NCBI GenBank assembly: GCA_006212045.1
Contig: PZPK01000019.1
Span: forward strand, 21,047-85,046
Length of the DNA stretch: 64,000 bases
Reading direction: 5' to 3'
Origin: Oleiphilus sp.
GTDB lineage: Bacteria; Pseudomonadota; Gammaproteobacteria; Pseudomonadales; Oleiphilaceae
A program made the translations under genes and the position numbers. Below, one piece after another: positions 1 to 7,874 of the stretch. Position 1 is the stretch's first letter; each line of letters opens with the position of its first letter. Below the pieces are notes generated by a model, which saw only the letters and a list, made by a program, of their open reading frames with translations, did not search any database and was not told where the DNA came from.

Positions 1-1412
1 ATCGGGAGATGCACGCGCACCAGTGTACTGAAATAGCTGTGTCCCAGTGAGCGCGAGGCCATATCCATGCTGGGGGTGACCTTGTCCAGGCTGGATTCAA
101 CAGCACCTGAAGCTACGGCCAGGAAGCGCACCAGATAGGCAAACAACACAGCGAACGCCGTACCGCTCAGAATCAGTCCGGTAGAAACACCGAGGTATTC
201 ACGTGCCAGTGCGTCAACTTGATTGTCCAGCCAGGCAAAGGGGACGATGATGCCGATAGCCAGTACCGCACCGGGCACGGCATATCCGAGACTGGAAAAG
301 CGAATGGCTGCGTTGCTGAGTGCGTGGCGGTTCAGGCGTTTGCTGTAGGCCAGTAACGTGCCCAGTATTAACGTCAAAACCGCTGCCAGCGCAGACAAAC
401 TGAAGCTGTTAAAGGCATAGCTGAGAAAGCTTTGGCTCCAGCTTTGTTCGAAATAGCGGACGGCATAGTTCAGTAGCACCAGAAATGGAATCACAAAGCC
501 AAGCACAACCGGCAGCGCGGTGGCTATCGTGGCCAGCCACGCGCGCTTGCCCTGCAGTCTGGTGGCAGGAATCGGAGCGCCCTGATGCCGTGTGTTGTAT
601 TGCTTCTGACGCCGACGAGAGTAGCGCTCCAGTGATACCAGCAGAATGACAACGATCACCATGACACTGGCGATCTGTGCAGCGCCGCCCAAATTGCCCA
701 TATTAAGCCAAGTGTCATAGAGCCCGGCTGTCAGGGTTTGGACTGCGAAGTAGTCCACGGTACCGAAGTCGTTCAGGGTCTCCATCAATACCAGCGCCAT
801 TCCAACGGCAATGGCCGGTCGGGCGATGGGCAGAGAGACACGCAGGAAAAAACCTAAGGGACTTACTCCCAGACTGCGGGAGACCTGATAAAGGCTTAAG
901 GACTGCTCCATAAAAGCGGAACGGGCCAGCATGTAGACATAAGGATAGAGCGCCAGAGACATTACGCTGATAGCGCCGCCCATGCTTCTCACTTCCGGAA
1001 ACCAGTAGTCCTGAGCTGTTTCCCAGCCAAAAATCTCACGCAGTGCGATTTGTACCGGCCCGGCATACTCCAGTAAATCCGTATAGACATAGGCCACGAC
1101 ATAAGCAGGGACCGCAAAAGGCAATAGCAAGGCCCAGCTCAACCAGCGTTTTCCCGGGAAGTCATACATGGCGATTAGCCAGGCTGCCCCGGTACCGATA
1201 AGGAACGTGAGAGCAACAACGCCGGTCATCAGCAGGAAGGTACTTTCCAGGTAATGCGGCAGTACCGTAGCGGCGAGGTGTGTCCAGGCGTTTTCTTCCG
1301 GGAACAATGCGAGGTATACCACTGAAAGTACGGGCAGACCAATCAGAACGGCGATGCCGATGGACGAAAGCATCCAGGGTTTTTCATGTGCTTGCACTGA
1401 AGCAAAAAACAT
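1..1412 (-). CDS. fbpB: Ferric iron ABC transporter permease (FbpB-type), 3' end beyond the window
   Basis: Inner-membrane permease of a Fe(III) importer, working with the binding protein encoded just upstream and an ATPase not in the window. Reading the minus strand gives a continuous hydrophobic frame with two halves, each carrying a binding-protein-dependent permease motif (a Ser-Leu-Gly next to a Leu-Pro-Ile-Ala-Arg-Pro stretch near residue 190, and a second Ser-Leu-Gly at the window edge), as in the duplicated FbpB/SfuB family. The ATG at 1412 is preferred. An in-frame GTG at 1430 sits directly on the upstream hairpin and is less likely. Neither start has a strong ribosome binding site. 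The stop codon lies outside the window. Confidence 0.88.
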   Translation of the reverse strand, partial: MFFASVQAHEKPWMLSSIGIAVLIGLPVLSVVYLALFPEENAWTHLAATVLPHYLESTFLLMTGVVALTFLIGTGAAWLIAMYDFPGKRWLSWALLLPFAVPAYVVAYVYTDLLEYAGPVQIALREIFGWETAQDYWFPEVRSMGGAISVMSLALYPYVYMLARSAFMEQSLSLYQVSRSLGVSPLGFFLRVSLPIARPAIAVGMALVLMETLNDFGTVDYFAVQTLTAGLYDTWLNMGNLGGAAQIASVMVIVVILLVSLERYSRRRQKQYNTRHQGAPIPATRLQGKRAWLATIATALPVVLGFVIPFLVLLNYAVRYFEQSWSQSFLSYAFNSFSLSALAAVLTLILGTLLAYSKRLNRHALSNAAIRFSSLGYAVPGAVLAIGIIVPFAWLDNQVDALAREYLGVSTGLILSGTAFAVLFAYLVRFLAVASGAVESSLDKVTPSMDMASRSLGHSYFSTLVRVHLP

Positions 1413-1430
1413 CAGCAATACCCGTAACAC

Positions 1431-1453
1431 AAAAAGCGCCACGAAGGCGCTTT
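1431..1453 (-). terminator. Hairpin plus T-run between the iron-binding-protein and permease genes
   Basis: On the minus strand an 8-bp stem (AAAGCGCC / GGCGCTTT, loop TTCGT) is followed by a T-run. It sits 20 bases after the stop of the binding-protein gene and just before the permease start. It is best read as a partial terminator that lets the binding protein be made in excess of the membrane parts. Confidence 0.75.
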
Positions 1454-1472
1454 GTTGAAAAAGAGTCGAAAC

Positions 1473-2528
1473 TTACTCGTCAAATGCAACTTTGTCGACC
1501 AGCTGCGCAGCTGTTTTACGCAGGCTCGCGATTTTGGCCAAAGACAGTTCGTCTGACTTGAAGTCTCCCCATGATTGTACCAGGCCACTTGGTTCGACCT
1601 TTGGATTGACCGGGTACTCAAAGTTTTGTTCGGCATAGATTTTTTGCGCCAGTTCCTGTGTCAGGAACTCCATCAATTTAATGGCGTTTTCCTTGTTGGG
1701 AGCACTTTGGGTTAGAGCCATGCCGGAGATATTGACGTGTGTGCCGCGGTCACCCTGATTCGGGAAGGTCAGATGAACTGCATCTGCCCAGATAGACTGT
1801 TCTTCGTCATTCAGCATTTTTCCGAAGTAGTAGTTGTTGCCCAGCGAAAGGTCGCAAACGCCTTCCTTGATTGCTTTGACCTGCGCACGGTCATTCCCTT
1901 GCGGTTTGCGAGCAAGGTTGGCTTTGACGCCACGCAGCCACTGCTCGGCTTCGGCTTCGCCGTGATGTGCAATCATGGAAGCAATCAATGCCAGGTTGTA
2001 GGGGTGCTTACCACTACGCGTGCAGATACGGCCTTTCCATTCCGGCTTGGCCAGGTCTTCGTAACGTTGAATCAGATTCAGATCTGCCCGCTCTTTTGAA
2101 ACGTAAACGGATCGCGTACGCGTGGTCAGGCCAAACCAGTGTTGCTCAGGGTCCCGGTACTGCGCCGGAATGTTTGCAGAAAGTACCTTCGAGTCTACGG
2201 CTTGTGTGGCGCCCTTATCCTTGACTTCCTGCAAGCGCCCGATGTCAACAGTGAAAACCAGGTCAGCAGGCGAGTTTTTGCCTTCACGGGCAAGACGTTC
2301 GGCCAGGCCTTTTTTTGCAAATACGACTTTGACCTCAATACCGGTTTCATTGGTGAATGCATCAAACAGGGGTTTGATCAAAAAGGGCTGGCGGTACGAA
2401 TAAACGTTGACCTCTTCGGCCTGCACGGATGTGCAGGCCATAACCAGAGTAACCAGAAGCGCGTAAGCGGTTTTGCCCTTAAAGGAGGGGGTGAAAGCCT
2501 TGAGGCCGGATTTGAAGCACAGGTTCAT
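1473..2528 (-). CDS. fbpA: Fe(III) ABC transporter periplasmic binding protein
   Basis: Extracellular solute-binding protein of the FbpA/IdiA/FutA ferric-iron family, 351 aa, the usual size. A Sec signal peptide ends near residue 37 (Val-Gln-Ala before Glu-Glu). The mature protein starts with the family's Val-Asn-Val-Tyr-Ser-Tyr-Arg strand, and the paired iron-ligand tyrosines are visible at 233-234 in Asn-Asn-Tyr-Tyr-Phe-Gly-Lys. It is the first gene of a minus-strand operon with the permease. A Fur-box-like sequence lies about 80-100 bases upstream of the start, so iron repression is expected. An ATPase gene should follow the permease or lie elsewhere. Confidence 0.93.
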   Translation of the reverse strand: MNLCFKSGLKAFTPSFKGKTAYALLVTLVMACTSVQAEEVNVYSYRQPFLIKPLFDAFTNETGIEVKVVFAKKGLAERLAREGKNSPADLVFTVDIGRLQEVKDKGATQAVDSKVLSANIPAQYRDPEQHWFGLTTRTRSVYVSKERADLNLIQRYEDLAKPEWKGRICTRSGKHPYNLALIASMIAHHGEAEAEQWLRGVKANLARKPQGNDRAQVKAIKEGVCDLSLGNNYYFGKMLNDEEQSIWADAVHLTFPNQGDRGTHVNISGMALTQSAPNKENAIKLMEFLTQELAQKIYAEQNFEYPVNPKVEPSGLVQSWGDFKSDELSLAKIASLRKTAAQLVDKVAFDE

Positions 2529-2607
2529 AGCAGTGTTTTCCTCGAAATCATTTGAATAATTAGTCGGGCGTCTCTAACTTGGCCGCCTCGAATGAAAAGC
2601 AGTATAT

Positions 2608-2626
2608 CGTAATGAAAATAATTCTC
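2608..2626 (-). promoter_or_regulatory. Fur box upstream of fbpA
   Basis: The 19-base site cgtAATGAaAATaATTcTC matches the classical Fur consensus GATAATGATAATCATTATC at 14 of 19 positions by direct comparison. It lies 80-100 bases upstream of the iron-binding-protein start, where an iron-regulated promoter is expected. The site is nearly symmetric, so strand is nominal. Confidence 0.7.
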
Positions 2627-2811
2627 AATAAGTTTAAGGTTTCTGTCAACCGGAACTTTTCTTTTCGTCGTTTGACCACACGAAGCGCTGTTCTATGCTT
2701 TCTGAATGACGCACAATTCAGACAAGCGGCGCTCACTTCCATGACACCGCAACCTTTATTAGTTGGCCCTTGGGTCTTTCACAACAGGTTATTCACTTGC
2801 TCACTGTTTGT

Positions 2812-3408
2812 ATGAGATGTCTGCGCATTGCTGCTGTAGCGCTGATTCTATCTGCTTGTGCGACATCGGATTACGTGACGCACTATGGGATTTTTGAGGC
2901 TGAAAACTCGGCGGGTGAAGTGCGCCTGTTTCGTGTTTATTGGCAAACGGTGCGCGATCAGGGTTGGTCCGGCGACCGCTACCGGGCATTTCCGCTAGTG
3001 CTGGAAACGCAATGTAGTGAGCGGGATCTGCGTTTTTACGATGCCAGTTTTGGCAGCGGACGGCGTTGTCTGGATACGGAAGAAGATGGCATTCATTTTT
3101 GTGCCCGGAGCCGGACTGACGAAGACCGGCGAGGCAGGGCACTGCCGGACCGCGCTCTGTGCGGCGTCGTGACGGATCGTAATGGCGCTAAAGATATTCT
3201 GTCATTGGAAGGTGAGATACTGATTACCCTGGATTGTCGGCCGAAACAGACAGAGAAAATTGTGGCCAGTGAAAAGGTGAACACGGATTTTCTGATGGGG
3301 TCATCGATTCCCTATATCGTGTCGACCAAAATCGTAAAAGGGCAGGATATAGACAAAATCCTTCCGGCCGTTTCCAACCACTCCTCCATTTGTGATCCCG
3401 ATTACTAG
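2812..3408 (+). CDS. Putative lipoprotein of unknown function
   Basis: I do not recognise a family. The frame extends upstream to 2770, but starting at the ATG at 2812 gives a compact 198-aa lipoprotein precursor: a Met-Arg-Cys-Leu-Arg start, a hydrophobic stretch, then the lipobox Leu-Ser-Ala-Cys with the lipidated Cys at residue 16. The mature part is cysteine-rich (at least five further Cys) and acidic/basic mixed, which suggests a disulfide-stabilised periplasmic domain. It stands alone: the iron operon diverges on its left and an HD-GYP gene follows about 230 bases later. Confidence 0.7.
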   Translation: MRCLRIAAVALILSACATSDYVTHYGIFEAENSAGEVRLFRVYWQTVRDQGWSGDRYRAFPLVLETQCSERDLRFYDASFGSGRRCLDTEEDGIHFCARSRTDEDRRGRALPDRALCGVVTDRNGAKDILSLEGEILITLDCRPKQTEKIVASEKVNTDFLMGSSIPYIVSTKIVKGQDIDKILPAVSNHSSICDPDY

Positions 3409-3635
3409 TGATTCATTGAAACGCTATGCATTGACTCAAAACTGTATGTGGTTATCCCCACCTCTGTGATAGAGGTCTCAGTCGGTTACAAAGCAATAAA
3501 AATCAGCTCCTTAGACCCTGTCGCCGGATTACGGCACCTTACAAAAGCTGTACATGATGTGGTGGTTTTCATATCAATCTCGGCGAAACTATACAGACCG
3601 GAAATTGTAAAAAATTTTGATAGGTCAATTGAGCG

Positions 3636-4961
3636 ATGTCGACACAGCGAGTGAAAATAGAAGTGAATGCCCTGAGGGAGGGGATGTTCGTTGCTGATCT
3701 TGATCGACCCTGGCACGAAACACCCTTTCCCTTGCAGGGCTTTTATATTCGTCAGGATGATGACGTCAAGGCATTGGCGGACTATTGCAAGCATGTTTTT
3801 GTGGATGCCAAAAAGCAGAAGGTTCCCGCAGCCTATGCCAATCACGCCGCATTTAATCCGGAGCACCGGCCTGAAAGGCGCGTGCAGGAAGAGCCTGGCC
3901 AGATCCTGAAATTGCCTCCCTTGAAAATCAAATCTCCGCAGGTCTATCAGGTGTCTGCGCCCATTCGAAAAGAAGTATCACGTGCGGCCAGGCTGCACCG
4001 TCATGTCTATGAAGCAATTGAGAATGTCTTTTCGGGGCTGGAAGTGGGTGGTGTGGTGTCACTGCAGGAAACCGAATCCGTCGCTGATGGCATGGTGGAA
4101 AGCATTATCCGCAATCCGGATGCGCTGGTCTGGCTGGCAAAAATGAATGAAGAAGATGCCTACAGTTATCGGCATAGCGTCAATGCTTCGATCTGGGCGC
4201 TCGTGTTCGGGCGTCATCTCGGGCTGGACAAGAAGAAACTGAAGCTTCTCGCAATGGGCGTACTGCTGTCGCATATCGGCAAGGTCAAGCTGCGTCCGGA
4301 GCTGCTGGAGCGCGAATATGATCTGTCTGATGCCGAGCTTGAAGAGTACAAAACGTATGTTAATCACAGTGTTGAGATGCTGAAGACGATTGATAATCTA
4401 CCCTCGGGTGTACCCGCGATCGTGCAGTTTCACCGCGAGCGGCACAACGGTACCGGCTTCCCGGCGGGTGTGACCGGGGATCGTATCCCGCTGTTGGCCA
4501 AAATTGCGGGGCTGGTTGACTATTATCAGAGCCTGATTACCCCGCGCCAGAAGAATCTGGGTCAATCCCCACTTGAGGCGGTCTCAACGATATACGAGTT
4601 GCGCAACATCGCTTTCCAGAAAGATCTGGTGGAGAAGTTTATCGAAGCGGTTGGGGTCTACCCGACAGGTACGCTCGTTGAACTCAATTCTGCCGAGGTT
4701 GGTATTGTAACCGGCCATAACATGGAGCGACGCCTGTTGCCGAAGGTCATGATTGTGCTGGACGCTAACAAACAACCGTTGAAAACGGGCAAGTTGGTGG
4801 ATCTCCTTGAGTATAATCAGGGCAAGCCCGAACAGCATTGTCTGTATATTCGTGACAGCCTTCCGAAGGGGGCTTACGATATTGATGAGATGGAATACCT
4901 GCTTACCGGAGCCAAATCCAAATGGAGCTGGACGCATTTGAAAGGAGCCTTGGCCGGATGA
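3636..4961 (+). CDS. DUF3391 plus HD-GYP-type protein with degenerate metal site
   Basis: The 441-aa protein has an N-terminal DUF3391-like domain (about 1-130) and a C-terminal HD-GYP fold (about 165-360), the layout of cytoplasmic cyclic-di-GMP phosphodiesterases. The catalytic motifs are altered. His180 is kept, but the paired His-Asp before Ile-Gly-Lys reads Ser212-His213, the usual His-His-Glu reads Phe-His-Arg-Glu around 265-268, the Asp of Asp-Gly-x-Gly is Asn271, and GYP reads Gly-Phe-Pro. It is therefore more likely a ligand-sensing or protein-interaction module than an active phosphodiesterase. It is followed by a terminator-like hairpin. Confidence 0.85.
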   Translation: MSTQRVKIEVNALREGMFVADLDRPWHETPFPLQGFYIRQDDDVKALADYCKHVFVDAKKQKVPAAYANHAAFNPEHRPERRVQEEPGQILKLPPLKIKSPQVYQVSAPIRKEVSRAARLHRHVYEAIENVFSGLEVGGVVSLQETESVADGMVESIIRNPDALVWLAKMNEEDAYSYRHSVNASIWALVFGRHLGLDKKKLKLLAMGVLLSHIGKVKLRPELLEREYDLSDAELEEYKTYVNHSVEMLKTIDNLPSGVPAIVQFHRERHNGTGFPAGVTGDRIPLLAKIAGLVDYYQSLITPRQKNLGQSPLEAVSTIYELRNIAFQKDLVEKFIEAVGVYPTGTLVELNSAEVGIVTGHNMERRLLPKVMIVLDANKQPLKTGKLVDLLEYNQGKPEQHCLYIRDSLPKGAYDIDEMEYLLTGAKSKWSWTHLKGALAG

Positions 4962-5072
4962 GCGCCAGGTAAACCGATTGCGATCGCGAACGTTGGGCCA
5001 TTCAGTGCTCAACCAGCCCCGATTTCTATTGTAGGGCTCTGCAATTAAAACCAATTTCATCTCAAGCTAGTC

Positions 5073-5100
5073 AGCCGGTCTCGTTACCGGCTTTGCTATT
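5073..5100 (+). terminator. Terminator-like hairpin after the HD-GYP gene
   Basis: AGCCGG and CCGGCT pair around an 8-base loop, followed by TTGCTATTT. The T-run is broken, so efficiency is uncertain. It lies between the HD-GYP gene and the ABC exporter operon. Confidence 0.5.
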
Positions 5101-5204
5101 TGCTTCAGTCCTCTCTTGAAAAAAACGGTTTTGCCTCAAACTAGTGGGGTTAGCATCACGCACGGTTTTGACAGCCAACGCTCTCAACAAGAGATCTACT
5201 CATC

Positions 5205-6161
5205 ATGACTCCCGCATTACAGATCCGGAATCTCAAAAAAACTTATGACAATGGTTTTGAAGCGCTGAAGGGTATTGATCTCAGTGTTGAACAAGGTGAT
5301 TTCTATGCCTTGCTCGGGCCCAATGGCGCAGGCAAATCCACCACGCTTGGTATTGTGTCCTCTCTCGTCAACAAGACCTCCGGCGAGGTATCCATTTTCG
5401 GATATGACCTGAGTCGCGACTTGGTAAGGGCCAAGTCATGTCTCGGCGTAGTACCTCAGGAAATTAATTTCAACCAGTTTGAAAAGGTGCGCGACATATT
5501 GGTGACCCAGGGCGGTTACTACGGTATTGCTGCCGCTGAAGCCGGAGAAACCGCAGACTTTTATCTGAAAAAACTCGGACTGTGGGACAAGCGTGACGAG
5601 GCTGCACGTATGTTGTCCGGTGGCATGAAGCGGCGCTTAATGATCGCCAGGGCGCTCATTCACAAGCCCAGGCTTCTGATTCTTGATGAACCAACGGCCG
5701 GTGTCGATATTGAGTTGCGTCGTTCGATGTGGCAGTTCCTGCGAGAAATTAACGCCCAGGGCACCACTATCATACTGACAACGCATTATCTGGAAGAGGC
5801 CGAAGCGCTCTGTCGCAATATCGGCATCATCGATAAGGGAAGCATCCTGGCCAATACCAGCAAGCAGGACCTGCTGCGTCAGCTTCACACCGAAACGTTT
5901 ATCCTGGATACAGACTATAGCGGAAGCGACGACCCGGAAATGGAGGGGTTCTCGGCGCGCTGCATGGGGGAGGGAAGCCTGGAAGTGGATGTCGACAAAT
6001 CACAATCCATCAATACCCTGTTCAAGGCCCTGGACCAGCGCGGTATTACCGTCGCCAGCTTTCGCGCCAAGGCCAATCGGCTTGAGGAATTGTTCCTGAC
6101 ACTGGTCGAAAGTGGTCTGAACGCGCCAGAGAATGACCACAAAGGAGTGGCACAGTCATGA
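5205..6161 (+). CDS. ABC-2 type exporter, ATP-binding subunit (YadG-like)
   Basis: This 318-aa cytoplasmic ATPase would drive the permease encoded next. It has Walker A Gly-Pro-Asn-Gly-Ala-Gly-Lys-Ser-Thr at 38-46, signature Leu-Ser-Gly-Gly-Met at 137-141 and Walker B Leu-Leu-Ile-Leu-Asp-Glu-Pro at 157-163. A C-terminal extension of about 80 residues is typical of the drug/polysaccharide-type ABC-2 family. Its stop overlaps the permease start by 4 bases, so the two are translationally coupled. The substrate cannot be told from sequence; the best match is E. coli YadG/YadH, whose substrate is also unknown. Confidence 0.88.
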   Translation: MTPALQIRNLKKTYDNGFEALKGIDLSVEQGDFYALLGPNGAGKSTTLGIVSSLVNKTSGEVSIFGYDLSRDLVRAKSCLGVVPQEINFNQFEKVRDILVTQGGYYGIAAAEAGETADFYLKKLGLWDKRDEAARMLSGGMKRRLMIARALIHKPRLLILDEPTAGVDIELRRSMWQFLREINAQGTTIILTTHYLEEAEALCRNIGIIDKGSILANTSKQDLLRQLHTETFILDTDYSGSDDPEMEGFSARCMGEGSLEVDVDKSQSINTLFKALDQRGITVASFRAKANRLEELFLTLVESGLNAPENDHKGVAQS

Positions 6162-6931
6162 CCATTGCCCAGATCTGGATTGCCTTTACCACTATTCTGG
6201 TCAAGGAAGTGCGCCGCTTTACGCGAATTTGGGCGCAAACCATGTTGCCTCCGGCCATTACCATGGCGCTGTATTTCGTGATTTTCGGTAATCTGATTGG
6301 CCCGCGTATCGGCGAGATGGGTGGATACAATTACATGGACTTCATTGTGCCCGGCCTGATCATGATGTCTGTGATCACGAATTCCTATGCCAATGTGGTG
6401 TCTTCGTTCTTCGGGATGAAATTTCAGCGCAGTATCGAGGAAATACTGGTATCGCCTGTGCCCAATTCGATTGTATTGTTGGGTTATGTCGCAGGTGGCG
6501 TCGCGCGTGGTTTGGCCGTGGGCTTCATCGTCACACTGCTGTCGCTTGGATTCACCGATCTGCAGGTGCATCATATTGGTGTCACGGCGACGATGGTGCT
6601 GTTGACGGCCGTTGTGTTTTCCTTGGGAGGTTTTATCAATGCCGTCTATGCCACCAAGTTTGATGATATTTCCATTGTTCCCACTTTTGTGTTGACGCCC
6701 TTGACCTATCTCGGCGGTGTATTTTACAGCATTAGCCTGTTGCCTGAGTTTTGGCAGGGGGTGTCCAAGATCAATCCGATTCTCTATATGGTGAATGCCT
6801 TCCGCTATGGCATTCTTGGGGTGAGCGATGTGGATATTCGTGTCTCTTATGGCATGGTCATGATCTTCATTGTTTTGCTGTTCTCGTTTTCGCTGTATCT
6901 CTTGAACAGAGGCAAGGGGATCAGATCATGA
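6158..6931 (+). CDS. ABC-2 type exporter, permease subunit (YadH-like)
   Basis: Inner-membrane protein of 257 aa with about six hydrophobic segments and the ABC-2 family C-terminal signature region (Pro-Leu-Thr-Tyr-Leu-Gly-Gly-Val-Phe-Tyr-Ser, then Asn-Pro-Ile-Leu-Tyr-Met-Val-Asn-Ala-Phe-Arg-Tyr-Gly). The start overlaps the ATPase stop by 4 bases, which makes a two-gene exporter. The length fits the YadH group. queF follows in the same direction after about 70 bases and may share the transcript, but nothing links the functions. Confidence 0.87.
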   Translation: MTIAQIWIAFTTILVKEVRRFTRIWAQTMLPPAITMALYFVIFGNLIGPRIGEMGGYNYMDFIVPGLIMMSVITNSYANVVSSFFGMKFQRSIEEILVSPVPNSIVLLGYVAGGVARGLAVGFIVTLLSLGFTDLQVHHIGVTATMVLLTAVVFSLGGFINAVYATKFDDISIVPTFVLTPLTYLGGVFYSISLLPEFWQGVSKINPILYMVNAFRYGILGVSDVDIRVSYGMVMIFIVLLFSFSLYLLNRGKGIRS

Positions 6932-7004
6932 GTGCTACCGGATCAGTTTTGCCATGTATTGCTGGCCGGCACATCCGGTTCGGGTAGCCAGGGTTTAAAG
7001 GCGT

Positions 7005-7838
7005 ATGACTGACATCGAAAACAGCGGGCTCGGGAAAGCGACCCGTTATGACAGTGACTATGATCCGGGCCTGCTGTATCCCATTCCCCGCGCGGGGAAC
7101 CGTGCGACCCTGCGCTCAGGGAATCAGGCGTTTGCAGGTCAGGACTGGTGGACCTGCTATGAACTTTCCTGGCTGGAGCCCGGTGGCAGACCGCGTGTGG
7201 CACTTGCACACTTTCGAATTCCGGCGGATTCCGAATGCCTGATTGAGTCGAAGTCCTTCAAGCTCTACCTGAATTCCCTTAATCACCTCGAGATTACAAA
7301 CGAAGCAGCACTGAAGGCTTTATTGGTGAAAGATCTGTCTGACGCCGCCGGTGGGCCGGTTGTGGTCGAATTGGGTGATATGACCGATGGGGCATTTCCT
7401 GTCGCTACCGCTTCGCTGGCGTCGCACTGTATCGACGATATTCCCTGCGATGACCGTCATTTCGTGTATCAGCCGGATGCCGGGCTGTTGCACTGCAATA
7501 TCGACCGTCCGGTGCATCAGGTTATCCATTCGAATCTATTGCGCAGCAATTGCCCGGTGACCGGTCAGCCGGACTGGGCATCTCTGTTCATTGAGTATCG
7601 CGGGCCGCAAATAGATGAGGAATCGCTGCTGCGATACATTATCTCCTATCGCAATTGCCAGGATTTTCATGAGCATTGTGTGGAGCAGATTTTTTGTGAT
7701 CTGATGGCGCAGTGTCAGTGCCAGTCGTTGTCAGTGTATGCAAGGTATACAAGGCGTGGTGGACTGGATATCAATCCTTATCGGGCCACACCGGATCTGG
7801 GTGAACAGGCGCCTTTTGTACGCACCGTTCGGCAATAA
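7005..7838 (+). CDS. queF: NADPH-dependent 7-cyano-7-deazaguanine (preQ0) reductase
   Basis: It reduces preQ0 to preQ1 in queuosine biosynthesis for tRNA modification, in the cytoplasm. The 277-aa length is that of the long, two-domain proteobacterial QueF (E. coli about 282). The family motif Glu-Ser-Lys-Ser-Phe-Lys is at 81-86. The nucleophilic Cys is 183 in Ser-Asn-Cys-Pro-Val-Thr-Gly-Gln-Pro-Asp, with the catalytic Asp at 190. It follows the YadGH-like exporter in the same orientation and converges on the cyclase gene. I see no preQ1 riboswitch in the 70-base gap upstream. Confidence 0.95.
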   Translation: MTDIENSGLGKATRYDSDYDPGLLYPIPRAGNRATLRSGNQAFAGQDWWTCYELSWLEPGGRPRVALAHFRIPADSECLIESKSFKLYLNSLNHLEITNEAALKALLVKDLSDAAGGPVVVELGDMTDGAFPVATASLASHCIDDIPCDDRHFVYQPDAGLLHCNIDRPVHQVIHSNLLRSNCPVTGQPDWASLFIEYRGPQIDEESLLRYIISYRNCQDFHEHCVEQIFCDLMAQCQCQSLSVYARYTRRGGLDINPYRATPDLGEQAPFVRTVRQ

Positions 7839-7874
7839 GGGGCTGGCCATTACCCTGATGCAGATTGAAAGGGT

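Noticed and set aside
3448..3654. 68-codon open frame upstream of the HD-GYP gene
   Set aside because: It overlaps the HD-GYP start in another frame, lacks a ribosome binding site and has no family-like features.
4584..5060. Minus-strand open frame opposite the HD-GYP gene end
   Set aside because: Shadow of the coding strand; no ribosome binding site or motif.
6931..7004. Possible preQ1 riboswitch before queF
   Set aside because: The gap is short and shows no convincing aptamer-like pairing; queF reads on from the exporter genes.
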